Positions 33,741 through 40,113 of a stretch of DNA of 40,113 nucleotides are shown here, in pieces (within the stretch, counting starts at the first letter, position 1; every line of letters starts with the position of its first letter). Below the pieces are notes generated by a model. That model made no database searches. It was not told where the DNA came from and saw nothing but the letters and a program-made list of their open reading frames with translations. A program made the position numbers and the translations under genes. Source of the stretch: Deinococcus aquaedulcis (GTDB taxonomy: Bacteria > Deinococcota > Deinococci > Deinococcales > Deinococcaceae); NCBI RefSeq assembly GCF_019693445.1, contig NZ_JAHRBL010000022.1, positions 1 to 40,113 on the forward strand, written 5' to 3'.

Positions 33741-34355
33741 TTAGACCGGCGTGGTGGGCAGTGCGCAGCCTTTCATCTCAGGTAGGCTGCGCACGAACGC
33801 CAAAAGTTCTTGCGTCTCGGGTGAATCGGGTGCCCACGTGACCACCTCCGCCAGCAGCGCCGGAACACAGGCGTCGCGCGTGAAGATCAGGGTCAGCAGG
33901 GCCTGCCGCTTGACGGCGATGGACCGTTCGGAGCGCACGAGGTCCAGCATCAGGGGCACAGTGGAGGTGCCTGCCCAGCCATTAACCGACCAGCAGACTT
34001 CCGCCAGCAGGGCGTCGGACCCGCCCTCCGCCAGGACCCGGTTGGCGAAGGGCACCGGCCGCTCAGCGGCGACGGCCCGCCCCACCTGGTACAGCAGGAC
34101 CTGTTGGTCTGGGTCTACGGTCCTGAGCCGCTCAAATCCAATGTTCAGAACGCCTGCGCGGCGCTCATCCGACCAGGTGGCCATGGGCCCAGTGTAGTCA
34201 CCGAGCCGATTCGCCCATCGAGCGGCCAGCAGGGTCTCCACAAGTGCGGCGTCGGGCATGTCCTTCTGCACAGAGGGGTCTGCCGATGGTCGTGCCGCCT
34301 TCGGCGTGCCAGCGCTGTTCCCATCGCGCTGGAGGCCCACCTCTTGCCCTGACAT
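33741..34355 (-). CDS. Hypothetical HEAT-like protein
   Basis: Up to 204 residues; the start is uncertain because no Shine-Dalgarno sequence or -10 box fits the ATG at 34355 (MSGQEVGLQRDG) or that at 34259 (MPDAALVETLL). The body is all helical, with repeats such as LLAEVCWSVNGWAGTSTVPLM and RSERSIAVKRQALLTLIFTRD that look like degenerate HEAT repeats. No catalytic motif or export signal. It is followed by the TPR-regulator operon in the upstream direction on the same strand, separated by 43 bases, so it could be the last gene of that operon. Confidence 0.6.
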   Translation of the reverse strand: MSGQEVGLQRDGNSAGTPKAARPSADPSVQKDMPDAALVETLLAARWANRLGDYTGPMATWSDERRAGVLNIGFERLRTVDPDQQVLLYQVGRAVAAERPVPFANRVLAEGGSDALLAEVCWSVNGWAGTSTVPLMLDLVRSERSIAVKRQALLTLIFTRDACVPALLAEVVTWAPDSPETQELLAFVRSLPEMKGCALPTTPV

Positions 34356-34398
34356 GGCCTGCGCATTTGCCTCGTCATGACCCTCCTGCTCGTGGTGG

Positions 34399-36072
34399 CT
34401 ACAGCTGGTCTTCGCCCAGCATCAGGGCCTGTTCCCGTTCCATCACCCAGGGGAAGGCGTGAACGCCGCGCAGGAACGTCTCGATGGGCGTGCCCGTCCG
34501 GCGCAGGTTCAGGATGTCATATGACCAGTCCACGCCGGCGTCGAGGGCGTAGCGGCCCGCGTGGTGGGTCACGCTGCCGGGCCAGCCCAGCGCGTCACGC
34601 AGCTGCTTGACGGCGCGCGTGGCCCGCTGCGCGGCCTGACGGCGGTCCCGGGGCTGGCCGTCCCTCACGGCCGCGGCCAGTGATTCGGCGTCCAGGGTGC
34701 CGCCCGCGTCCAGCAGCCCCACCAGAGCCACGAGGGGCAGCAGGGGCATGGGCAGCAGGCGGTCATTCAGGCGTACCTCCCCGTGGCCCGCAGCGCGCAC
34801 CTCCACCCGCATGCGGTCCTGGCGAGGCAGCGGCTCAGGCCGCGGCCCTTCCAGGAGGCCAAACAGTTCTGGCAGGGCCATGGCTTCCTCCCGGACCCAC
34901 AACATGCGGGGGTTCAGGGGCGCAAGCCGCGCGGCGGCTTCCGCCAGACGGCCCTGCCGGCGGGCCAGTTCCGCCTGGACGATCACGGCGCGGTCGGCGT
35001 CCTCCCCGAAGAGCGGGCCGGTGCGGGCCAGCAGGTCCAGGACCCGCTCGGCGTCCACGCGCGGCAGGGAGACGTGGGCCGCCGCGAGGTCGACGTTCAC
35101 CCACGATGTGCCGCTCTCCCGGTCGGCTGGCACGGTGACCACGGCCTGCGAGAGCCACTCGATGGCCCGCAGGGGCTGACCGCGCATGCGGGCCGTGTGC
35201 CCCAGGCCGCGGCGCGATTGCCGTTCCCGCTCCGCGTGGCCCTGCCGCTCGGCCAGCGCGATGGCCTGGTGGTAGAGCGTCTCGGCGCGGTCCCACTCGC
35301 CCCGGGCGCGCAGCACCGCCGCCAGGCCGCTCTGACTGTGGGGGCGGAAGCGCTCGCCGAGCACGATGCCCGTTTCAAATGCGGTCTGCGCGTCATCAAG
35401 CTCGGCGTGATGCAGGTGCGCGTAGCCTTTGCTGCTGTGCGCCCAGGCTTCCAGGTCGTCGCCGCGCAGCGCCAGGGTCGCTTCCCCCAGCGCTTCCATG
35501 CCGCGCGCGTGCCCGTCGGTGAACAGCAGGAGGCTGCCGTACTCCATCAGGGTGATGCCCCGCACGCGGCCTTCGCTGAGCTGCGCGGCGCGCTGGTAGT
35601 CGGCTTCCCAGCCGCGGCGCCCGAGGCGTTGCCCCGCCATGCCCCGGGCCCGCAGGGCGAGGGCCAGGTCGAAGGGCGTGAGGGCCCCCTCGGCCTGTAG
35701 GGCGGCGTCTGCGCTCTTCAGCCCCGCCTGCAGGTGGTCGCGCTGCACCAGCGTCCAGGCCAGGAAGGCGTGTGCGACGGGCGCCGTTATGGGATCGCTG
35801 GTGTAGGTACGCGCGGTCTGTTCCAGCTGCGGCTCTCCGGGCGTGTTGCCCAGCAGCCGCAAATGCAGCCGGGCGGCGGCGACCCCCGACCGGGCCGGCG
35901 GGGGAATCTGCTCGAACCAGGTCAACAGCTGCTGGAAGCGCTCACCCTGACGGGCGTGCGTGAAAGCCTGTTCGATGGTGCGCACCGCCATGTCCCACTG
36001 CTCACCGGCGAGCAGCGCGGTGATGGACTCGTCCCAGGATGATGCGCGCTGCGCAGAAGGTCGTGCGGCCAC
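34399..36072 (-). CDS. TPR-containing transcriptional regulator with C-terminal winged helix
   Basis: A 557-residue cytoplasmic protein starting at GTG. Residues about 15-420 are helical hairpins of TPR type (LLAGEQWDMAVRTIEQAF; GLAAVLRARGEWDRAETLYHQAI; GLGHTARMRGQPLRAIEWLSQAV). Residues about 445-545 resemble the OmpR/SARP-type winged helix: VRAAGHGEVRLNDRLLPMP, then a LVALVGLLDAGG helix, AVKQLRDALG and VTHHAGRYAL. TPR regulators of this kind often bind peptides. TAGGAT lies six bases before the GTG with no ribosome-binding site, indicating a leaderless mRNA. Its immediate upstream neighbour on the same strand is a 49-residue secreted peptide gene. Confidence 0.8.
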   Translation of the reverse strand: MAARPSAQRASSWDESITALLAGEQWDMAVRTIEQAFTHARQGERFQQLLTWFEQIPPPARSGVAAARLHLRLLGNTPGEPQLEQTARTYTSDPITAPVAHAFLAWTLVQRDHLQAGLKSADAALQAEGALTPFDLALALRARGMAGQRLGRRGWEADYQRAAQLSEGRVRGITLMEYGSLLLFTDGHARGMEALGEATLALRGDDLEAWAHSSKGYAHLHHAELDDAQTAFETGIVLGERFRPHSQSGLAAVLRARGEWDRAETLYHQAIALAERQGHAERERQSRRGLGHTARMRGQPLRAIEWLSQAVVTVPADRESGTSWVNVDLAAAHVSLPRVDAERVLDLLARTGPLFGEDADRAVIVQAELARRQGRLAEAAARLAPLNPRMLWVREEAMALPELFGLLEGPRPEPLPRQDRMRVEVRAAGHGEVRLNDRLLPMPLLPLVALVGLLDAGGTLDAESLAAAVRDGQPRDRRQAAQRATRAVKQLRDALGWPGSVTHHAGRYALDAGVDWSYDILNLRRTGTPIETFLRGVHAFPWVMEREQALMLGEDQL

Positions 36073-36078
36073 GCGCGC

Positions 36079-36084
36079 ATCCTA
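36079..36084 (-). promoter_or_regulatory. -10 box of a leaderless promoter for TPR regulator
   Basis: Minus-strand TAGGAT, six bases before the GTG at 36072. A possible -35 TTGAAT (36109-36104) overlaps the stop of the small peptide gene with 19-bp spacing. Confidence 0.45.
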
Positions 36085-36105
36085 GAGTGGGCAGAGGCCC
36101 TTCAT

Positions 36106-36255
36106 TCAACCTGTTCCCCCGCCAGTGCCGGGGGTATCGCCGGCCATCAGGGCAGGTGCGGGCAGGGGAGAAGGCCAGCTGGGGGCCTGCAGGTCCGTGG
36201 GCAGGCTGGCGAGCAGGAGAAGCAGGGCAGCGGTGAAGCGGAAAGTCCAGGGCAT
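36106..36255 (-). CDS. 49-residue secreted peptide precursor
   Basis: ATG at 36255 preceded by AAAGGAG five bases upstream, the best ribosome-binding site in this part of the window. The product starts MPWTFRFTAALLLLLASLP, a complete short signal peptide; cleavage after LQA (residue 24) would leave about 25 residues rich in Pro, Ala and Gly (PSWPSPLPAPALMAGDTPG then TGGGTG). No cysteine is present, so it is neither a lipoprotein nor a lantibiotic type. The stop at 36106 is 33 bases before the start of the TPR regulator. It could be a signalling peptide for that regulator or simply a small envelope peptide. The strong start signal and signal sequence argue that it is real. Confidence 0.6.
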   Translation of the reverse strand: MPWTFRFTAALLLLLASLPTDLQAPSWPSPLPAPALMAGDTPGTGGGTG

Positions 36256-36425
36256 AAGCGCTCCTTTCCGACGACAGGCGTGAGAACACCGTCCGCCCGG
36301 GTCGGGGGCGGCTGGAGAACAAGGAAAAAAGATGTGGTGTGCGGCGTGTAGTCGGCATCGCCGCTGGCCTCACGGTCTCGGGGGGCCCGGCGATGTGAGG
36401 CTTACTGTCGGGGCGCGCCCTGACA

Positions 36426-36647
36426 GTGGCTGACGCGGCGCAGGGGCACGCGGCGGTGGCAGCGGCTGTCGCGGCGCGGCGCTTTGCTGAAGGATTCACC
36501 CTGGGGCGGGACCAGGCAGTCTGGAGCAGCCCGTACTTCGCTGGCCACGCTCGGCCATTTGGCGCAATGACAGCGGGTCAGGCAGCCGCTACAGTGGCGC
36601 TCCTGACGGCCATACGGCTCCACGCTTCTGCCCAGAGGTGCTTATGA
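36426..36647 (+). CDS. Possible 73-residue protein coupled to the next gene
   Basis: GTG-started open frame (VADAAQGHAAVAAAVAARRF...TAIRLHASAQRCL). Its stop overlaps the next ATG as ATGA (36644-36647), which is the only positive sign. There is no ribosome-binding site and the alanine-rich composition is what GC-rich random sequence gives. It may equally be the leader region of the downstream gene, with TACAGT at 36589-36594 as a -10. Confidence 0.25.
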   Translation: MADAAQGHAAVAAAVAARRFAEGFTLGRDQAVWSSPYFAGHARPFGAMTAGQAAATVALLTAIRLHASAQRCL

Positions 36648-37387
36648 CGCGCAAAACCACCCGCTCCAAGGCTGCGGCCCTGGACGCCCGCACCGATCAA
36701 CTGCAGACCATCACCATTACCCACGCGCTCAAGGAGCTCAAGCTGCTGGACAGCCGCATCAGCGCGCGCATCGGCAGCCTGAACGCCATCCGCGTCCGGC
36801 GTCACAACGAGCCCCTGGTGGCCGGCCTGAGCAAAGAGCAGTTTGAAACGCAGGCGCGCGGCGCCTACCAGGCCATCCGGGCCCTCATTACCCGGCGCGA
36901 GGCCATCAAGGCGGCGGTGGTGCAGAGCAACGCCACCACGCTGGTGACGGTTGGGAACAAACGCATGACCGTCGCGGCGGCGGTGGAGCGCAAGCGCAGC
37001 CTGGAAGTCCGCCGGGGCCGGCATGGCCTGGTGGACCACGCGCCGACCTTAGACGCGCTGGTGGCGGTGCTGAGCGCGCAGTACACGCAGGCCGTGAATG
37101 AGGAAGCCACCCTGCGCGCGCAGATCACGCGGGACAGTGAAGCGCGCGTGGCGGCCTTTCTCTCCAAGGATCAGGGCAAGGACAAAGGCGGCCCCAGCGA
37201 CAGCAACACACAGGAGATGGAGCGGTTGTACCGGGAGGCGAACGCGCCGGTGATGGACGATCCCCTGAACCTGTTGAGCGAGATGACAGCCATGCGTGAA
37301 GCGGCAGAAACCTTCGCCGCTGAAGTGGACCGGGTGCTGGACGAGACCAACGCCACGACAACGATTCGCGTGCCGGCTTCGGTTTAA
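36644..37387 (+). CDS. Hypothetical helical protein, about 247 residues
   Basis: Starts MTRKTTRSKAAALDART; an in-frame ATG two codons earlier is possible. GAGGTG is three bases upstream. The protein is almost entirely helical: THALKELKLLDSRISARI, AYQAIRALITRREAIKAAVV, then QSNATTLVTVGNKRMTVAAA with a short strand, VERKRSLEVRR, and a C-terminal helix ending ETFAAEVDRVLDETNATTTI. The SNATT..V..GNKRMTVAAAVERK segment is reminiscent of a family I associate with phage and prophage genomes, but I cannot name it or a function. No signal peptide. Confidence 0.7.
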   Translation: MTRKTTRSKAAALDARTDQLQTITITHALKELKLLDSRISARIGSLNAIRVRRHNEPLVAGLSKEQFETQARGAYQAIRALITRREAIKAAVVQSNATTLVTVGNKRMTVAAAVERKRSLEVRRGRHGLVDHAPTLDALVAVLSAQYTQAVNEEATLRAQITRDSEARVAAFLSKDQGKDKGGPSDSNTQEMERLYREANAPVMDDPLNLLSEMTAMREAAETFAAEVDRVLDETNATTTIRVPASV

Positions 37388-37432
37388 ACGTTCTGGGGTT
37401 GTCTGCGTGAAGGCCGTTCAAGCGCGTTCCTC

Positions 37433-37451
37433 TTTTGCCTGCCCGGCAAAA
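37433..37451. repeat. Hairpin downstream of the helical protein
   Basis: TTTTGCC (37433-37439) and GGCAAAA (37445-37451) form a perfect 7-bp stem with loop TGCCC, 46 bases after the stop codon. No trailing T-run on the + strand. Confidence 0.4.
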
Positions 37452-37496
37452 ACATCCTTCTCAGATGAGGTCTCGAAAACCTCCCATACCCCGGAG

Positions 37497-37574
37497 GGCT
37501 CACGGCTCAGAGGTCAGGGATCAGGGCTCAGGCTTCAGGCACCGCAGGGCTCAGGGCGCAGGACGCAGGACTCG
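37497..37574. repeat. Degenerate heptanucleotide tandem repeat, about 11 units
   Basis: Consecutive units GGCTCAC, GGCTCAG, AGGTCAG, GGATCAG, GGCTCAG, GCTTCAG, then an eight-base unit GCACCGCA, GGGCTCA, GGGCGCA, GGACGCA and GGACTCG. The consensus is GGNTCAG, and it is non-coding in all frames I checked. Small tandem repeats of this kind are common between Deinococcus genes. Confidence 0.75.
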
Positions 37575-37667
37575 ATCAAATCCCGGATCAGCGGTGTGCC
37601 CATGGGCACAGAAGAGTGGAACCCTCTTCGCGGTCACCGCCGGGCTGCGCAGCCAACCCCCCCCATC

Positions 37668-37687
37668 CCCCGCTCCGGCGGGGTTTT
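37668..37687 (+). terminator. Intrinsic terminator
   Basis: CCCCGC (37668-37673), loop TCCG, GCGGGG (37678-37683), then four Ts. It lies between the heptamer array and the next gene and would end transcripts coming from the helical-protein gene or read-through. Confidence 0.55.
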
Positions 37688-37811
37688 GCTTGCGCTGCGG
37701 TGGAGCGGGTGGTCAGGATGCAGGCGGGCATGAACAGGCATAACGGGGCACGGGTGGGCGCCGCCAGGATGGACCAGTGCCAACGACCTTCAGCCCCGTA
37801 TGAGCACGGTC

Positions 37812-37817
37812 TATGAT
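37812..37817 (+). promoter_or_regulatory. -10 box of a leaderless promoter
   Basis: TATGAT followed by six bases and the ATG at 37824. No Shine-Dalgarno sequence. TTCAGC (37789-37794) at 17 bp is a weak -35. Confidence 0.5.
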
Positions 37818-37823
37818 GCGGCC

Positions 37824-38729
37824 ATGACGTTTCCTGTGCTCCGGCACACCGCGATTTGTCAGCTGGTGCACGTCCTGATTGATGGGCCCAGCGGCTACCG
37901 AACCGCCAGAGACCTGGAAGCATTGTTCGCGCGCCTGGGTCACGCTTCTGCCCTGCTCAAGACCGAATCCAGAATTGATTACGTCACCCGTGTCCTTGAG
38001 GAAGCTCAAAAACGCGGACAGCGTGAGCGGTTGTTGGAAGCGGTGATCCAGGCTGAAGCGGCCAGGAACGCACGCGCGGCCTTGCAGCGTCTGATCAGCG
38101 ACATCCTCTCGCCGTACGGCTGGACAGTCCACCATGACCCAGTGGCCGGGTTCAGGGTGCAGCCCCTCGTGATTCAGGCTGCGCCCCTCACGCCAGACGT
38201 CCTGGACACCCCTGACTTTGGGCACGTGTTCCTGACCGACGCCGAGGGCCAGCTGTTGCAAGACCGGTGGGCCGAGGCGGTGGTGCTGCACCACGCGGGC
38301 ATCTGGCGCATGGGGCTAATTGCCCTGAGCACGATGCTGGAACACGTGCTGGCGGCCTGCCTGCAGGCGTATCCCCAGCAGGCGCGGGCGTCGAGTGAGG
38401 CCCCACAACATCTGGGGGCGATCTGGGAGTGGCGCCTGGAGGTGCTGCTCGCCGTCGCCCATGAACGTGGATGGATAACGCTCACCGCCGCGGACTTTCC
38501 GTACCGGGTGCGGCATTACCGGCACTACATCACGCCCGCCCATGAGCTGCGGGAGGGTGACGCCTGGAATGACGCCCTGATGGGTGACACCTGGCGAAAA
38601 GTCAGACGCACGATTGATGAACTCCGCGACCGCACACAGGCGATACCGCCCACCGTCACGAAAGCAAATGGCACGAACGCCTTTCAGCGGGCACAGCTGA
38701 ACGCTAAATACCAGAAAAGACGCGTTTAG
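37824..38729 (+). CDS. Two-domain protein: effector-associated-like N-terminus and HEPN-like C-terminus
   Basis: A 301-residue protein (MTFPVLRHTAICQLVHVLID). Residues about 15-75 (YRTARDLEALFARLGH...SRIDYVTRVLEEAQKRGQRERLLEAVI) look like the small helical effector-associated or AbiJ-N-type domains that link bacterial defence proteins. The C-terminal half (about 155-265) contains WRLEVLLAVAHERGWI and VRHYRHYITPAHELREG, resembling the R-x-Y-R-N-x-x-H motif of HEPN-like helical bundles; the usual His of a catalytic RxxxxH is not well placed, so nuclease activity is doubtful. The start at 37824 is set by the TATGAT box; the ATG at 37800 is upstream of it. It may belong to abortive-infection-type immunity, by inference only. 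Confidence 0.6.
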   Translation: MTFPVLRHTAICQLVHVLIDGPSGYRTARDLEALFARLGHASALLKTESRIDYVTRVLEEAQKRGQRERLLEAVIQAEAARNARAALQRLISDILSPYGWTVHHDPVAGFRVQPLVIQAAPLTPDVLDTPDFGHVFLTDAEGQLLQDRWAEAVVLHHAGIWRMGLIALSTMLEHVLAACLQAYPQQARASSEAPQHLGAIWEWRLEVLLAVAHERGWITLTAADFPYRVRHYRHYITPAHELREGDAWNDALMGDTWRKVRRTIDELRDRTQAIPPTVTKANGTNAFQRAQLNAKYQKRRV

Positions 38730-38781
38730 CGCGCGCCATATGGCGCACTCGGCCAGGCGGCCTGGGTTGATCGACGCGTCT
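38718..38781. repeat. Nested inverted-repeat structure at the end of the gene
   Basis: AGACGCGT (38718-38725) pairs with ACGCGTCT (38774-38781). Inside are a perfect 14-bp palindrome GCGCCATATGGCGC (38733-38746) and a CCAGG-CGG-CCTGG hairpin (38754-38766). The outer left arm overlaps the last codons of the preceding gene. It could be a three-way structured 3' UTR, a terminator, or the trace of a small mobile repeat. Confidence 0.5.
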
Positions 38782-39069
38782 CTTGAGCGCGGGGGGGAGG
38801 CCTCGGGCGAGGCGGCGCAGTGGTAAGGGGCTTAGGCGGCAGGAAACCACCGTCCAGGCGAAGCCAAACCGCAAGCAGGGACGTGGGCGCTGTTCCCTGC
38901 TTCGAAGCGTCGGATGCGGCCTTGGGGACGTCCAGCCTCCTGAGCCTGGGCCGCTTTCTGTCTCCAACCTGGCGTTGATCGGCTGGATTGCCGGTGACAC
39001 AGTCGTTGCAAGGGACGATAGAGGGCGCCGCTGCGGTCATCTGGTGAGTCATGGCCTCGCCTCAGGCCG
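38782..39069. other. Intergenic region without recognised features
   Basis: About 290 bases with no supported gene between the nested repeat and the promoter of the lipoprotein gene. Confidence 0.35.
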
Positions 39070-39075
39070 TATGGT
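39070..39075 (+). promoter_or_regulatory. -10 box of a leaderless promoter for lipoprotein gene
   Basis: TATGGT followed by six bases and the ATG at 39082. No ribosome-binding site and no clear -35. Confidence 0.5.
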
Positions 39076-39081
39076 GACCGC

Positions 39082-39477
39082 ATGAACCGTCTTCACGCTG
39101 CGCTGTCCGGTGTCCTGCTCCTGTCGCTTGCCTCCTGCGCGCCGGAACGCATCGGTGAAGCGGCCGGACAGCTTAGTGAAGCGCGCACCCGGGCCGTCAA
39201 CACGGCCGCGCAGGCATACATCCGTCAGTGCATGGTGGGCATTGAGGTCAAAAAAGTCGAGTCCGGCGGGAAGAACTATGCGTTTCTTCCCGAAACCAGC
39301 AGCTGTGCCGACGGCGTGCTGGGCCAGACGGCTCTGCCAGGCTCAGAGAATGTTGCCCGGTCGGAAATCGTCCCCAATGCCGACAAGACCGGTTACGTCC
39401 TGACCGTCGAAGCGGCGTCCGGGAAAACGTACCGTCACGACTCCCTGGCGGGGCCCAGTATCAAAGAGGTTCAGTAA
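39082..39477 (+). CDS. Small putative lipoprotein
   Basis: A 131-residue protein with a lipoprotein signal peptide (MNRLHAALSGVLLLSLASC, lipobox Cys19). The mature part begins with a helix (EAAGQLSEARTRAVNTAAQA) and then a beta-rich region with two cysteines (YIRQCMVG, SSCADG). The helix followed by a small sheet with a disulphide recalls pilin-like or pseudopilin globular domains without the pilin N-terminus; this is only an impression. It should sit on the membrane facing the periplasm. Confidence 0.72.
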   Translation: MNRLHAALSGVLLLSLASCAPERIGEAAGQLSEARTRAVNTAAQAYIRQCMVGIEVKKVESGGKNYAFLPETSSCADGVLGQTALPGSENVARSEIVPNADKTGYVLTVEAASGKTYRHDSLAGPSIKEVQ

Positions 39478-39613
39478 CGCGGCGCTGCCCCGCAGCCAGC
39501 GGACGGCTCAGGATGAAGGTTCGGCCCCGGTCGGGAGCTCCAGAGGTCACGTGATGAATCTGGCCTGAAGTGAGAGCGTCACGCCCTCCTGCGAGGCTTC
39601 CTGCAGCCGCCGT

Positions 39614-39855
39614 TCAGGCTTCAGCGGCCAGGAGTTCCCGAATGGTGCTCAGCAGGTTGTGCTCCTCCAAGTTCATCAGAGCCTCAATGGTCGACCGACG
39701 GCGCTGCGCCATCAAGGTCGGGGCGCGCCGCACGATGCCGGGCGGCAGTGCGCCGGTGGCCTACAGGCACTGCCCAAAGGCGCGGCGGCCCTCCCAGATA
39801 GAGACGGACAGCAGACTCAGGTGTTCGTCCGCTGTCCAACTCGGGAGTGGAACGT
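39614..39855 (-). pseudogene. Remnant of an unidentified protein gene (C-terminal part)
   Basis: On the minus strand a frame reads ERSLNVPLPSWTADEHLSLL, then SVSIWEGRRAFGQCL, a TAG at 39761-39763, and continues ATGALPPGIVRRAPTLMAQ and RRSTIEALMNLEEHNLL to a stop at 39614. Codon use is typical of real genes here, and the part after the TAG is a natural helical C-terminus. There is no start codon in the right place. I do not recognise the family. It is a broken gene fragment. Confidence 0.55.
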
Positions 39856-40113
39856 TCAGCGAGCGCTCATGCCCCGCTCCGGACGAAGCCTGGAGCGGGG
39901 CATGAGGTCAACCATGCCTCTTTGAAGGGCAAGAGGATTACCGTGGTAGCGCGACAGCACCAGGGTCCTTTCGACGGCGTCCACGTACACGCTAGAGGCT
40001 GCCAAGAAGAGATTTGAAGTTGGAGGCAGGGAGTTTGCAGCGAGCAGAATGGGTGAGTGAGGCGCCGAGGGTACCGGAGTGATGTGGATGACGACACATA
40101 TTTCTTTCTGCTT
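39856..40113 (-). CDS. Partial open frame at right edge
   Basis: Open from the window edge to a stop at 39856. The part SVYVDAVERTLVLSRYHGNPLA, shown here in outline only, has gene-like codon use; the upstream 40 codons look less coding. The final residues MPRSRLRPERGMSAR run through an inverted repeat (39868-39904), so the natural stop may lie elsewhere. It may be the upstream part of the same broken gene as the remnant at 39614-39855, joined through a frameshift. Function unknown. Confidence 0.35.
   Translation of the reverse strand, partial: KQKEICVVIHITPVPSAPHSPILLAANSLPPTSNLFLAASSVYVDAVERTLVLSRYHGNPLALQRGMVDLMPRSRLRPERGMSAR
39868..39904. repeat. Perfect 13-bp inverted repeat
   Basis: CATGCCCCGCTCC (39868-39880) and GGAGCGGGGCATG (39892-39904) with an 11-base loop. 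It separates the two coding remnants at the right edge. No T-run follows on either strand, so it may be a hairpin from a mobile repeat or a terminator without a U-tract. Confidence 0.6.

Noticed and set aside
37497..37574. A CRISPR array
   Set aside because: Units are only seven bases with no spacers, and there are no cas genes in the window.

Overview
The window is high-GC DNA that looks like a Deinococcus chromosome. The main evidence is an rsr (Ro60 orthologue, TROVE + vWA) gene with Y-RNA-like sequence just upstream. A second sign is the number of start codons that sit 5-7 nt after a TANNNT -10 box, the leaderless promoter style known from Deinococcus (clearest at 17091, 18455, 28458, 29266, 36072, 37824 and 39082). 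Most genes are monocistronic or in two-gene operons, on both strands, with no long single-function cluster.

Left part (1-8600): the tail of a transposase at the edge; a small GNAT acetyltransferase divergent from a DUF2252 protein; a MerR regulator overlapping a quinone-oxidoreductase-like gene, divergent from an acyl-CoA dehydrogenase, with a palindrome between them; two adjacent lipoprotein peptidoglycan hydrolases, each with two PG-binding repeats; and a small secreted protein.

RNA-quality-control part (8900-10830): a circularly permuted tRNA-like RNA module, then a long hairpin with a U-tract, then rsr. In D. radiodurans, Rsr, Y RNA and PNPase form an RNA-degrading machine, and bacterial Y RNAs are known to mimic tRNA. 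The + strand here preserves nearly every tRNA tertiary landmark, with the acceptor stem closed by a GCAA tetraloop and a CCG anticodon-like arm.

Middle (11000-22300): an MtfA-type peptidase, a family B DNA polymerase directly behind a phenylacetate-CoA ligase, an EamA exporter, a GNAT enzyme, an autoregulated-looking ArsR operon, a secreted stalk-domain protein and an MFS transporter.

Decay zone (22500-28900): a MalT-like LuxR regulator destroyed by three stops and two frameshifts, a frameshifted membrane protein beside it, and a vWA gene truncated inside its metal site but still translationally coupled to a MerR-like regulator.

Right part (29200-40113): a WYL regulator with strong palindromes upstream, a GH1 beta-glycosidase, an MFS exporter, and a TPR/winged-helix regulator preceded by a 49-residue secreted peptide gene. 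After these come an unknown helical protein, a heptamer repeat array, a possible defence protein (HEPN-like), a small lipoprotein and gene remnants at the edge. The best candidates for something new are the permuted tRNA-like RNA beside rsr and the secreted peptide/TPR-regulator pair. All assignments come from reading the sequence by eye; no database search was run.
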